Assembly (NCBI GenBank): GCA_021773365.1
Contig: JAJFKF010000125.1
Span: 1 to 49,220 of the forward strand
Reading direction: 5' to 3'
DNA: 49,220 nt
Source: Gammaproteobacteria bacterium
Lineage (GTDB): Bacteria > Pseudomonadota > Gammaproteobacteria > Steroidobacterales > Steroidobacteraceae
Shown: positions 1-7,980 of the stretch, one piece after another
Layout of the letters: each line of letters opens with the position of its first letter
Numbering within the stretch: position 1 is the first letter of the stretch
Program-made: the position numbers and the translations under genes
The notes under the pieces: model-generated
The model's input: only the letters and a program-made list of their open reading frames with translations
What the model was told of the DNA's origin: nothing
Database searches by the model: none

Positions 1-15
1 CCGTAGGAGCTAATC

Positions 16-1245
16 ATGGCCAAGACATTTGAAGACTCGAAACCTAAACCCGCGAAAGCGGCCAAGGCCCGTGCCCCCATCAGCACACCTGTGGACCTCC
101 CGACGGTGAACCTGATCCAGTTCACCGTGAACACCGCGCCCCCGAAGGGCGGCGGCGCCAAGGAACCCGACAAAGAAAAGCAGGCGCCTGCCGAACCGCG
201 CAAGTCCCACGCGCGCTCCACTGAAATCCCCGATGCGGTGCTGGAGCGCTTCGTCAAGGTGGGCGACCACTTCTACTTCCCCGATGGCGCGGAGGCTTTC
301 CAGCATCAAGGAGATCGCCTGACCACCCGTTCGGAGAACGCCGTGGTCATCCAGGGCATGGTCGCAGTTGCCCAGGCGCGAAGCGCGGACGGTGCAGTGA
401 CGGTCAAGGGGAGCGACTTCTTCCGCAAGGAATCCTGGTTCGCGGCCAGCCTCGCGGGGCTGAAAGTGGAGGGCTATGAACCGAGCGAGTTCGAGCGCGA
501 GCGCCTGGCGCGCGCGGTCGCGCGGCGCGCGGCCCCACCCAATCCGGACAAGGAGCAGGACAGGCCGCCGGAGATCGGCGGGGAAGTGGCCAAACGCGAA
601 CGCGCCCCCGGCGCCCGCCCGGCCGACAGCAACCTCGTCACCGGCCGTCTGGTCGATCATGGCGTCGCGCACTACAGGCACAACCCGAAGGAGGACCTGT
701 CCTATTTCGTGCGGGTAGAGACCGCCGAGGGCGACCGCGATATCTGGGGCGTGGATCTAGAGCGCGCTTTTCGCCACTCACTCAGCACCCCGGGCATTGG
801 GGACAAGGTGGGCGTGCGCGCCGTCGGCAAGGACGCCGTGACCGTGCTCGCGGCCGAGCGCGACGAGCAGGGAAACGAAATTTCCCGCAAGTCCATCAAC
901 ACCCACCGCAACCAATGGATCGTGGAACGACAGGAGTTCCTGGACCAGCGCGCCCAGCTCGCCGCGACGTTCCGGGATTCCGCCATCACCGCCGGGGAAG
1001 GCACTCGACGGCATCCCGAGCTTGCTGGCACCTATGATGTACTGGAACTCGGCGAAGTGGTGGCGCAGGGTCAGTACACCGACAAAGCCCAGCGCCAGCA
1101 GTGGCGGGACAACCTGCGCGAACACCTGGCGCGGCGCATCGAGTACGGGCAGCCGATGGAACCTTCACCGCCGCTCAAAACCCCCGCGCGCGGCGCGCCG
1201 GAACCTCAGCGCGCGCCTGATCGAGATCATCTTCTCACTCGATAA
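16..1245 (+). CDS. LPD7-domain, relaxase-associated protein
   Basis: This 409-residue protein has a low-complexity basic N-terminus (about residues 1-70). A segment around 78-165 (core GDHFYFPDGAEAF, later FFRKESWFAASL) matches my recollection of the large polyvalent protein-associated domain 7. A second conserved segment around 209-255 reads TGRLVDHGVAHY and later FVRVETAEGDRDIWGVDLE. Both segments normally occur C-terminal to relaxases (TraI/MobA type). Here they stand alone, while the relaxase catalytic part is a separate gene at 10163-11167. A good ribosome binding site (TAGGAG) precedes the ATG. Its likely role is in DNA processing during transfer, but the biochemical function of the domain is unknown. 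Identification is good for the family and weak for function. Confidence 0.7.
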   Translation: MAKTFEDSKPKPAKAAKARAPISTPVDLPTVNLIQFTVNTAPPKGGGAKEPDKEKQAPAEPRKSHARSTEIPDAVLERFVKVGDHFYFPDGAEAFQHQGDRLTTRSENAVVIQGMVAVAQARSADGAVTVKGSDFFRKESWFAASLAGLKVEGYEPSEFERERLARAVARRAAPPNPDKEQDRPPEIGGEVAKRERAPGARPADSNLVTGRLVDHGVAHYRHNPKEDLSYFVRVETAEGDRDIWGVDLERAFRHSLSTPGIGDKVGVRAVGKDAVTVLAAERDEQGNEISRKSINTHRNQWIVERQEFLDQRAQLAATFRDSAITAGEGTRRHPELAGTYDVLELGEVVAQGQYTDKAQRQQWRDNLREHLARRIEYGQPMEPSPPLKTPARGAPEPQRAPDRDHLLTR

Positions 1246-1338
1246 TCGCCTTCAAACACAAGCCTTGCGACAGGAACCTGCATCGTTTAGCGACCTGCAA
1301 ATTCAGGTTGCACCATGCTTTTAAAGTACTGATACTGC
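1246..1338. other. short gap with a weak hairpin
   Basis: The gap between the LPD7 gene and the next gene holds one imperfect inverted repeat (1290-1297 with 1304-1311, core ACCTG/CAGGT). No T-run follows it, so it is not a convincing terminator. I see no promoter. Confidence 0.3.
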
Positions 1339-2613
1339 ATGCGCACCAAACTGGGGCACTGGTGTATCGCAATAACAAATCAATCTGAAGGCTTGGATAG
1401 AACCGAAGTGAATCGAGAAGAACTATTGGACTACATTCGAGGCTTGCACACGAGGTACTCGGAGCAGGATCAGCGTACCGGTCTTACAAAGTGGGCGTTG
1501 GCCGGCGCGGTGGTTTACCTTATTTGGCAAGTTGTGCCGCAGCTCGCAGATATCGGACAAGCGCCGGCGCAGTGGCTGCCAGTCTGTTCGTACTACGCAC
1601 AAATCATGTTTATGATAATGGGCGCGACCGCAATCTTCGGTCACGGCAGGCGAAGATCTTCCCGCGGAATATTGGAGCGACGAATAGCCTCCGGTGCATT
1701 CAATCCGATGGTTGGGATGGCTCAACTATCGCTCATTCTGGTGGTTCCCGGTATTTGTGCGTATATGGTGCTCGCGTCAGAGCTTGCATCGAATGCGTGG
1801 CTTAGTCTTCAAATGACCATCAACCAGTGGGTATTTGTTATTATCATGGTGGCGGGCGTAATGGCGTTCGCGGTTGACCGAATTGTGAAGTGGCGCCTTG
1901 GCATTCCGTCAACTGTGATGGGAGTGGTATCCGGCCCTTGGATAGAAGGTATTACCAATGCCATTCTGCATGTGCTCTTCCTTGAGTTGTTTCTCGGAAA
2001 CCTAGCCTTGTTGCTAAGTGACTTGTTTGGGGTGGCTCCCGTGCACGAGGTGCTATTGTGCGGATTCAATCTGTCCCTGATCGCCGTGGCGCTTGCTGCA
2101 TTCCTTGAAGTGCGGATGCGGGGTGAGAATATGAATGCTCTCGCCTGGCTTGAACACGACATCATTTTCGAGAATTTAGACGTAGAGATTGCTAGGGAGC
2201 GACTTCAGGAGGAGATCGTCGGCCGTAGTCTGGGTGGATGGATGACCGAAAGGATGCGGTGGTTGCGGGCGGCCTCGAACAGTTTGCGTTCTCATGAGGC
2301 GCAAGTTGCTGGCCTGATTGATGAATCGAAAGTGACACCTGTGCGCGAGAGCATGATGCAAATTAGGAAGCACATAGACATTCTTGAGCGCGACGTTAAG
2401 AAGTTCTGGCCTGCATGCCGTCACTTCGAAGCTTGGTTGCTCGCCATGTTGGAGAGACGCGCGCTCATGAACGATACTTCGGTTCAGCAGGTGGTGGAAA
2501 GACTGCATGCGGAACTTAAGAGAATGAACGAAGAAACAACTTCGGCTGTAAAGACGATGATCGAGCGTCTTCGAAATGCGTCGGAAGTGGTAAGCAGGAT
2601 GCCGGCCCAATAG
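1339..2613 (+). CDS. multi-spanning membrane protein with helical C-terminal tail, unknown function
   Basis: I do not recognise this protein. From the ATG it has 424 residues. A GTG at 1408 gives 401 residues and a more protein-like beginning (MNREELLDYIRGL), so the true start is uncertain; neither start has a strong ribosome binding site. Hydrophobic stretches suggest about six membrane segments in the first 250 residues (for example ALAGAVVYLIW, LSLILVVPGICAYMVL, WVFVIIMVAGVMAFAV). A charged, helix-rich C-terminal part of about 150 residues probably faces the cytoplasm. The A+T-richer composition suggests cargo of the element. The arrangement of membrane domain plus long cytoplasmic helix is seen in some phage-defence effectors, but nothing here proves that. 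Confidence 0.65.
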   Translation: MRTKLGHWCIAITNQSEGLDRTEVNREELLDYIRGLHTRYSEQDQRTGLTKWALAGAVVYLIWQVVPQLADIGQAPAQWLPVCSYYAQIMFMIMGATAIFGHGRRRSSRGILERRIASGAFNPMVGMAQLSLILVVPGICAYMVLASELASNAWLSLQMTINQWVFVIIMVAGVMAFAVDRIVKWRLGIPSTVMGVVSGPWIEGITNAILHVLFLELFLGNLALLLSDLFGVAPVHEVLLCGFNLSLIAVALAAFLEVRMRGENMNALAWLEHDIIFENLDVEIARERLQEEIVGRSLGGWMTERMRWLRAASNSLRSHEAQVAGLIDESKVTPVRESMMQIRKHIDILERDVKKFWPACRHFEAWLLAMLERRALMNDTSVQQVVERLHAELKRMNEETTSAVKTMIERLRNASEVVSRMPAQ

Positions 2614-2640
2614 ATGTCGCGCACTTAGGTGTGAACATTA

Positions 2641-3570
2641 TCAGTGAATCAGCCGCCCCGCGCGCTCCGCGAGAGTGATGGTGGCATTCATTCCGGAATT
2701 GAACTGCAGGAAATCATTCTCCATCCCGTCACTGAAGATCACCCCGTTCTCCGGCATGAAAGAACGCAGCAGCAGCGGGTGGCGAGTATCGACGCGTCCA
2801 AAAACGAGTTCCGCCTGCGATGCTATGCTGGGGAAGGGCTCGCGAACGGCGAATTGCAGATACGGCGCATCCCAGGGTATAGGTTTGTAGCGCTTTGTTG
2901 ATGGGCCCTTGAGGAAGGCCGCCGCCACGCCCATTGAGCCGGTGACGATGCTTTTCATCCAGGCAGTGGATCCGAGACCTGTGGACACGATCAAGCCGCT
3001 GGAGGACTGCATTTCTCTTTGGCCCCCCAGCTCGATCTCGTAGCGGGCCGATGTGTGCGACTTGGGTCCTATGAACAGATCGTTCACCGCGTGCAGCGAC
3101 TGACCATCGGACAGAGTGGCCTTGGCCATCGTGACGGTTTTGAACGGCCGCTGGTCGGCAAGAACCTGATCCATGATTCTCTGCAGATCCTCTGGCATAA
3201 AGGGCAGCAGGATGCCATCGAAACGCTTGCTGTCAGGATTGATGCCGATCAGCGGTTGGCCGTCGAGGTATTTGATGGTGTTTGCCACCAATCCGTCCTG
3301 TCCCAGCGCCACGACGATGTCGTCGGGTGCAAAGAGATAGCTCGGGAGGAACGCGCGGTCGAGCAGTTGCACCGTGCAACGATTCTGGAGGGTCCGTTCG
3401 ACCGTCTGCCGGGCAGCCACATAGTTCGCGTGTTCAAGCTCGTAGTCGGAGAAGTCCGCGCCCAGGTGTTCCACATAAAACTTGGCCTGGGCGATGGTAT
3501 GGAAGCGGGCCACGAGTTCCTCGATCCGAGTTCGGCGCGTGACCAGCACTGCTTTACGGAGACTAGCCAT
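2641..3570 (-). CDS. diverged NAD(+)/NADH kinase-like protein
   Basis: The protein has 309 residues, about the size of bacterial NAD kinases. A segment near residues 85-93 (DDIVVALGQDG) aligns with the GGDG motif that binds ATP in this family, with Gln91 replacing the second glycine. The NE motif of the NAD site appears as Asn163-Asp164 in HAVNDLFIG, and the glycine-rich loop GLIVSTGLGSTAW is present. The C-terminal beta-rich half is recognisable. The predicted reaction is phosphorylation of NAD or a related nucleotide, but the altered motifs leave substrate and activity open. Its start overlaps the end of the SPFH gene by 8 bp, so the two are very likely co-transcribed and translationally coupled. 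It belongs to the divergent SPFH/kinase/Nudix trio of this element. Confidence 0.75.
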   Translation of the reverse strand: MASLRKAVLVTRRTRIEELVARFHTIAQAKFYVEHLGADFSDYELEHANYVAARQTVERTLQNRCTVQLLDRAFLPSYLFAPDDIVVALGQDGLVANTIKYLDGQPLIGINPDSKRFDGILLPFMPEDLQRIMDQVLADQRPFKTVTMAKATLSDGQSLHAVNDLFIGPKSHTSARYEIELGGQREMQSSSGLIVSTGLGSTAWMKSIVTGSMGVAAAFLKGPSTKRYKPIPWDAPYLQFAVREPFPSIASQAELVFGRVDTRHPLLLRSFMPENGVIFSDGMENDFLQFNSGMNATITLAERAGRLIH

Positions 3571-4600
3571 GGCCGGTCTCCGGTTGGGCGGGCGCCTTCA
3601 GGAGCGCCTGGAGGAGGTCGGGTGAGAGATTGAGCTGGCCGATCCTCTCCGCCTTCTCCGCGATTCCCCCGAAGGCCTGGGCGATGAGTTGGCTCGGGGC
3701 CATGTCCATGGAGACCAGCGCGTGGATGATGCGAGGATCGGCCGTCTGCAGCGCCTTGACGGTGGCAGCGAGGCGATAAGCCTCTGCGTCGGCTGCGGTG
3801 CGGGTGTTCTCGGCGCCGGCCTTCACGAGCTCTTTGCGTTGCCCTTCGAGCCCGATGCTGGCCTCCATGTCCGCCTTGCGCAATTCCGCCTGCATGCGCT
3901 GGACGGCGGCCTGCGCCTCCATCTGCGTTTCGCGAATGGTCCGCCGTTTCTGCTCCACGGCCACTTCAGTGTCGAGCTCGCTTTCCTTGATGGCCCGTTC
4001 GTTCTCCACCGCGGCGTTACGCCGGATATAGATGGCCTCATCGGCTTCGCGGAGAATGGCTTCGCGCGCCTTGGCCTCCAGTGCCCGGGCAGTTTCCGGG
4101 GTTGGCTTAATGGCGAGGATGGCCAACCCCTGGACCTCCACGCCCAGGGTGGCAAGCTCCGGATTGCGTTTGAGATTGAGCAGGACACTCTCGGCGACTT
4201 TTCCAGCTGCCCGGATGATCTCCGCCAGCGAACTCGCCTGGACCATCTGCTGGACCAGTACCTGCGCGATGGCGGTCACGCGCTCGGAAAGCTTCTTCGG
4301 ATCCTCGCTTTCGTAGCCTCGGCCATTGGGCGCCAAAGTGAAGTTGAGGCTGGCGGCGGTCTTCTCCGGGTCGGCGATCCGGTAGGAGAGTTGGCCCTGT
4401 ACGGTGACGGTTTGAAAGTCGTGGGTGACTTTCTCGAAGATGAAAGGCACCTCCCGGCTTTCCATTGGCACCGCCACCAGGCTCGTGGTGGGTGCGTAAT
4501 ACAGCAGCGATAGCCCCGAGCCTTGCCGGGTGGCCCGGCCTTTGCGGAAAGCCATCAGGTGGGTGGTCGGATTGACCTTGATGAACTGGATGCCAAGCAT
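3563..4600 (-). CDS. SPFH/Band 7 domain protein
   Basis: The 345-residue protein has an N-terminal SPFH (stomatin/prohibitin/flotillin/HflK) domain, about residues 5-180. A long charged helical region follows (about 180-280), rich in Glu, Lys, Arg and Ala as in the coiled-coil arm of this family, then a C-terminal tail. There is no obvious N-terminal transmembrane helix, so it is either peripheral or soluble. SPFH proteins assemble into oligomeric rings or scaffolds, usually at membranes. The gene is first in a two-gene unit with the NAD-kinase-like gene and is divergent from the Nudix regulator across a large palindrome, which suggests common control. Its exact job is unknown. Confidence 0.85.
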   Translation of the reverse strand: MLGIQFIKVNPTTHLMAFRKGRATRQGSGLSLLYYAPTTSLVAVPMESREVPFIFEKVTHDFQTVTVQGQLSYRIADPEKTAASLNFTLAPNGRGYESEDPKKLSERVTAIAQVLVQQMVQASSLAEIIRAAGKVAESVLLNLKRNPELATLGVEVQGLAILAIKPTPETARALEAKAREAILREADEAIYIRRNAAVENERAIKESELDTEVAVEQKRRTIRETQMEAQAAVQRMQAELRKADMEASIGLEGQRKELVKAGAENTRTAADAEAYRLAATVKALQTADPRIIHALVSMDMAPSQLIAQAFGGIAEKAERIGQLNLSPDLLQALLKAPAQPETGHG

Positions 4601-4618
4601 GGTCGGACTCCTCTTGTA

Positions 4619-4657
4619 AGTGGGACTATACCACTAAGTAAGTGGTATAGTCCCACT
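4619..4657. promoter_or_regulatory. divergent operator: 17-bp inverted repeat
   Basis: Positions 4619-4635 and 4641-4657 are perfect reverse complements (AGTGGGACTATACCACT and its partner) separated by five bases. Each arm is itself a partial palindrome (AGTGG...CCACT), so two overlapping operator half-pairs are present. TATAGT, a plausible -10 hexamer, occurs on both strands inside the arms. The site lies between the divergently transcribed SPFH and Nudix genes. I infer autoregulation by the NrtR-like protein that it flanks, since regulators of that family bind palindromes of roughly this length upstream of their targets. Confidence 0.75.
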
Positions 4658-4696
4658 AAGATCGGTACCATGTCAATCGTCCTGTTGGAGAATCCC

Positions 4697-5431
4697 ATGG
4701 CTGGAAATAAGCGTCATATAAATCAACTGGTTGAGTTCGAGCGGCCACTGACGACGGTGGACATCGCAATTTTCACGGTTCGCGACCAGGCACTTAAGGT
4801 GTTGCTGGTGCAAAGACCCGCGGGTGCCGAAGACCCTTTTCCTGCCCAGTGGGCTTTGCCAGGCGGGTTTATCGATACGGCCAAGGATGAGGACCTGGAG
4901 GGCTGTGCGCGTCGCAAATTGAAGGAGAAGACCGGCGTTGAGACCCCTTACCTTGAGCAGCTCGGCAGCTGGGGGAATGCACAGCGGGATCCGCGAGGTT
5001 GGTCGGCAACCCATGTGTACTTTGCGCTGATTCCCTCTGAAGCCATCGTACTGAAGGCTGGAGCGAACAGCGCAGACTCACGTTGGTTTCCGGTGATGGA
5101 AGAACGCAACGGAGAGAAACTCGCGTTCGATCATGCGGAGCTGCTCAGGGCGGCTGTCAGTCGCCTGCGCTCGAAAGTGGAATACACCTCATTGCCGGTG
5201 TTCCTGATGCCGGCAGAGTTCACGTTGGCCGAGCTCCAGCAGACCTACGAAATCATCCTGGGCCGCAGGTTGGAGAAGAAGTCCTTCCGCACCCGGATGG
5301 CGTCCGCAGACTTGTTCGATGCAGTGCCGCGGATGAAGAGCGGTCCGAACCGCCCCGCGCAGCTCTACAGGCTGAAGCGCCGCAGGCCATTGCACATCTT
5401 CCCCAGGCCATTCGGATCGGCGGAATCCTGA
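4697..5431 (+). CDS. NrtR-like Nudix-domain transcriptional regulator
   Basis: The ATG at 4697 is chosen because GGAGA lies seven bases upstream; an in-frame ATG at 4670 has no such site. The 244-residue product has an N-terminal Nudix fold (about 15-150) and a C-terminal winged-helix region (about 160-235, with FTLAELQQTYEIILGRRLEK and FRTRM), the layout of NrtR regulators of NAD metabolism. The Nudix box starts at GGFID but reads RKLKEK where hydrolases have RELxEE. Lys74 and Lys78 therefore replace two metal-binding glutamates and hydrolysis is unlikely. NrtR proteins sense ADP-ribose-type ligands; that is family knowledge, and the ligand here is not known. The gene is divergent from the SPFH/NAD-kinase-like pair. 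Confidence 0.8.
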   Translation: MAGNKRHINQLVEFERPLTTVDIAIFTVRDQALKVLLVQRPAGAEDPFPAQWALPGGFIDTAKDEDLEGCARRKLKEKTGVETPYLEQLGSWGNAQRDPRGWSATHVYFALIPSEAIVLKAGANSADSRWFPVMEERNGEKLAFDHAELLRAAVSRLRSKVEYTSLPVFLMPAEFTLAELQQTYEIILGRRLEKKSFRTRMASADLFDAVPRMKSGPNRPAQLYRLKRRRPLHIFPRPFGSAES

Positions 5432-5577
5432 ATAGCTGAGAGCATCAGATGTTACTCCCGCTGACATCGTCCTTTGGGGTGCTCGTGGTGATCGAACACT
5501 CTCGATGACTGTCCTATGGCCGTCTGGACTTGCAGTTCGCATATGATCGCAACAGGCGACTGGTTGTAGCCGAAGCA
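5432..5577. other. leader gap, nothing further recognised
   Basis: This stretch follows the Nudix regulator and precedes the structured leader of the ParB-like gene. I see no gene in it, and no convincing promoter or terminator. Confidence 0.4.
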
Positions 5578-5787
5578 CATGGCGCGCCAGGCGAAGCGCC
5601 TGTCACGCCATGGATGCACGCCACCGCTGCCGCCCACTCCGTTTAAGTCCTCCATTTCCAAATTTCGCGCCAGTCCCCAGGGCGGGCCTGTCACGAAATT
5701 TTCCGGCTGCATTTCCGTTGGCTTCGGCAAGACCTGAAAAAGACCGGTTTGGCGGGTGTGAGGTCCGGGCAATTCCGCCCGCCTCGC
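5578..5787 (+). ncRNA. structured leader, candidate radC RNA motif (copy A)
   Basis: The first hairpin has the outer stem CATGGCG/CGCCATG (5578-5584 with 5606-5612), an internal loop CGC/TCA and the inner stem CAGGCG/CGCCTG. The second has the outer stem AAATTTCG/CGAAATTT (5660-5667 with 5694-5701), the same CGC/TCA internal loop and the same CAG...CTG closing bases. The third is a GAGG...CCTC hairpin (5760-5785) just before the ribosome binding region of the ParB-like gene. The second copy at 7981-8190 keeps all pairings with different bases, which is covariation evidence for RNA structure. Position and gene context fit the published radC RNA motif of Proteobacteria. The match is from memory. 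Confidence 0.7.
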
Positions 5788-5807
5788 ACTTAAACGGAGT
5801 TCCTGCC

Positions 5808-7670
5808 ATGAAACGTGTTGCCGAAGATCGAACCGTTCAGCGCATTCCGCTGAACCAGCTCAAACCCTCGCCGAAGAACGTGCGTACCGTGCCGCACAGC
5901 AAGTACCACATCAAATCCCTTGCGGCGAGCATCGAGGCGCATGGATTGCTTCAGAACCTGATCGTGGAGACCGAGCGGGAGGACGGCAAGCCCACAGGGT
6001 TCTACCTCGTGACAGTCGGAGAAGGCCGCAGGCTCGCGCAGCTCCTGTGTGTGAAAAATAAGAAGATCAAGGCGGACGAGCCGATCCCGTGCGTGATCGA
6101 TGATATCCACGATGGCGAGGCTGTCAGCCTCGCGGAGAACGACGTCCGCGAAGCCATGCATCCAGCCGACCAGTTCGCGGCGTTTAAACGGCTCATCGAC
6201 GGTGGCAAGTCCATCGAGGACGTGGCCGCGCAGTTCGGCGTGACGCCACTGGTGGTGCAGCGGCGCTTGAAGCTGGCCAACGTTGCCCCGGAGTTCATCG
6301 AGCAATACCGCAGGGACAAGATGGGGCTGGATCAATTGATGGCGCTGGCCATTGTCGATGACCACGACAAGCAGCGGCGGGTGTGGGAGAACCTCCCATC
6401 GTACAACCGCGATCCTGACAGCATCCGCCGTATGCTCACTGAAAGCGAAATCGCCGTGAACGAAGGAATCGCGAAGTTCGTCGGGATCAAGGCGTATGAA
6501 AAGGCCGGAGGCCTCATCCGTCGCGACCTGTTCGCCGAGCGCGAGGACGATCGATTTGTCATGGACCCCGAGCTGCTGCGCCGCCTCGCCACCGAGAAGC
6601 TGGAGAAGGCCGCCACGCAGTTGAAGGCGGAGGGGTGTGCCTGGGTGGAAGTCATGCTGGACCTCGACTACTCGACCCTCAACACCTATGGCCATGTCGG
6701 CTACACTCTGCGGGAGCCGAACAAAAAGGAGCAGACGAAGCTTGATGCGCTGAAAGCAAAGCGGACGGAAATCGAGCAGGAGATCGACGCCGCTGGTGAC
6801 AGTGAGGACGACGACGGGTCGGATGCGCTGTACGAGCAGACACTCGAACTCGACATGCAGATCGAGGAAGTGGAGGCCACCTTGCGGGTGCCCGATCCGC
6901 AGCAGCAGGCGGTGGCGGGGGCACTGATCGCGATCACCCATGGCGGGGAGCTGCGCATCGAGAAGGGGCTGCTCAAGCCAGAGGACGCCAAACGCTTCCG
7001 CAGCGCCAAGGCGGGCAAGAAGCCCACGGGACCGCGCCTGCACTCCGCCGCGCTGACACGCCGGTTGACCGCGCACCGGACCATTGCCCTGCAAGCGGCA
7101 CTCGCGGAGCAGCCGGGGGTGGCACTGGTCGCCGTCGCGCACCGACTTGTTCTCCGAGCCTTCTACGGCCGGGGGATGGGTCCGGATGATCCGGTGCAGC
7201 TGAAGGTGGAAGAACCACAGCTCAAGACCTACGCGGAGGACATCGAAGACTGCAAGGCGAAGGTCGCACTGGATGCGCGCCGCGAGGCGCTGTCCCGCGA
7301 GCTGCCCGGCAAGGCGCAGGCATTGTTCGGGTGGCTGCTGGAGCAGTCGCAGGACAAGGTGCTGGAGCTGTGCGCGTATTGCGTGGCGAGGGCGATCAAC
7401 GGTGTGAGCGACGATGAGAACGATCACCGGCTCGACTCGATCGCCGAGGCTGCGCATTTAGATATGAAGTCGTGGTGGACGCCCACGGCATTGGGCTACT
7501 TCGGGAGTTTGCCCAAGGCCCGCATCCTCGATGCAGTTCGGGAAGCCACTTCACCCGAAGTCGCCGCCAGTCTCTCGACGATGAAGAAGACCGCCTTGGC
7601 GGCGGTGGCCGAGCAGCGACTCGCTGGCAGCGGTTGGCTGCCGAGCCTGCTGCGTCCGCAGGCGCACTGA
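5808..7670 (+). CDS. ParB/RepB/Spo0J-family partition-like protein
   Basis: The ATG at 5808 follows GGAG and gives 620 residues; an upstream extension of the frame would run through the structured leader and is rejected. The N-terminal ParB/sulfiredoxin-like domain (about 8-115) includes the GLLQNLIV strand, the GEGRR phosphoryl-binding-type motif and the LAEN segment. A KorB-like helix-turn-helix follows (about 125-170, SIEDVAAQFGVTPLVVQRRL). A very acidic coiled-coil region (about 305-350) and an alpha-helical C-terminal domain complete it. Such long ParB-like proteins are typical of integrative elements and plasmids, where they act in maintenance or gene control. No ParA partner is in the window. 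The structured leader upstream may control its expression. Confidence 0.9.
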   Translation: MKRVAEDRTVQRIPLNQLKPSPKNVRTVPHSKYHIKSLAASIEAHGLLQNLIVETEREDGKPTGFYLVTVGEGRRLAQLLCVKNKKIKADEPIPCVIDDIHDGEAVSLAENDVREAMHPADQFAAFKRLIDGGKSIEDVAAQFGVTPLVVQRRLKLANVAPEFIEQYRRDKMGLDQLMALAIVDDHDKQRRVWENLPSYNRDPDSIRRMLTESEIAVNEGIAKFVGIKAYEKAGGLIRRDLFAEREDDRFVMDPELLRRLATEKLEKAATQLKAEGCAWVEVMLDLDYSTLNTYGHVGYTLREPNKKEQTKLDALKAKRTEIEQEIDAAGDSEDDDGSDALYEQTLELDMQIEEVEATLRVPDPQQQAVAGALIAITHGGELRIEKGLLKPEDAKRFRSAKAGKKPTGPRLHSAALTRRLTAHRTIALQAALAEQPGVALVAVAHRLVLRAFYGRGMGPDDPVQLKVEEPQLKTYAEDIEDCKAKVALDARREALSRELPGKAQALFGWLLEQSQDKVLELCAYCVARAINGVSDDENDHRLDSIAEAAHLDMKSWWTPTALGYFGSLPKARILDAVREATSPEVAASLSTMKKTALAAVAEQRLAGSGWLPSLLRPQAH

Positions 7671-7677
7671 TCGGCTT

Positions 7678-7714
7678 CCGGCGGGCGTGGGACTTCACAT
7701 CCCGCGTCCGCCGG
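7678..7714 (+). promoter_or_regulatory. strong intercistronic hairpin
   Basis: A 15-bp stem pairs 7678-7692 with 7700-7714 around a seven-base loop, with two G-T (G-U) pairs. It starts just after the stop of the ParB-like gene and ends 33 bases before the next start. There is no T-run, so it is more likely an mRNA-processing or stabilising hairpin, or part of a leader, than a terminator. Confidence 0.55.
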
Positions 7715-7747
7715 ACCTCACGCACTTCCATCTTCGAGGGTATTTCC

Positions 7748-7945
7748 ATGAACACCTCCCTGACCGAGTTGATCCAGGAGGCCATCGGCTATGAGGCGCT
7801 GGCTTTCGAGGCGGACGATGAAATTGACGGCGGCGACCTCACCGAATGGTTTGCCGACTGGCGGCAGCGGGCCAAGGCGGCCCTGTCTCCCTTGTCCGCC
7901 GTTGCCCGCACACCGGCCGAGAGCCGCCGCCTGCATAAGCCCTGA
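7748..7945 (+). CDS. small acidic protein of the element backbone
   Basis: The frame begins with ATG at 7748 and encodes 65 residues. The first half is acidic (FEADDEIDGGDLTEWFADW), the second basic and Ala-rich. It lies between the ParB-like and RadC-like genes, 77 bases after the former. I do not recognise a family. Its position in the ParB-RadC-SprT backbone, the sensible start and the protein-like composition support a real gene. The function is unknown. Confidence 0.6.
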   Translation: MNTSLTELIQEAIGYEALAFEADDEIDGGDLTEWFADWRQRAKAALSPLSAVARTPAESRRLHKP

Positions 7946-7980
7946 CCGGCGTGCTGCACCCGTCGGAGTAGGCCAGAGCG

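Noticed and set aside
5790-7457. 555-codon open frame antisense to the ParB-like gene
   Set aside because: Shadow of a recognised gene with codon composition typical of the reverse strand.
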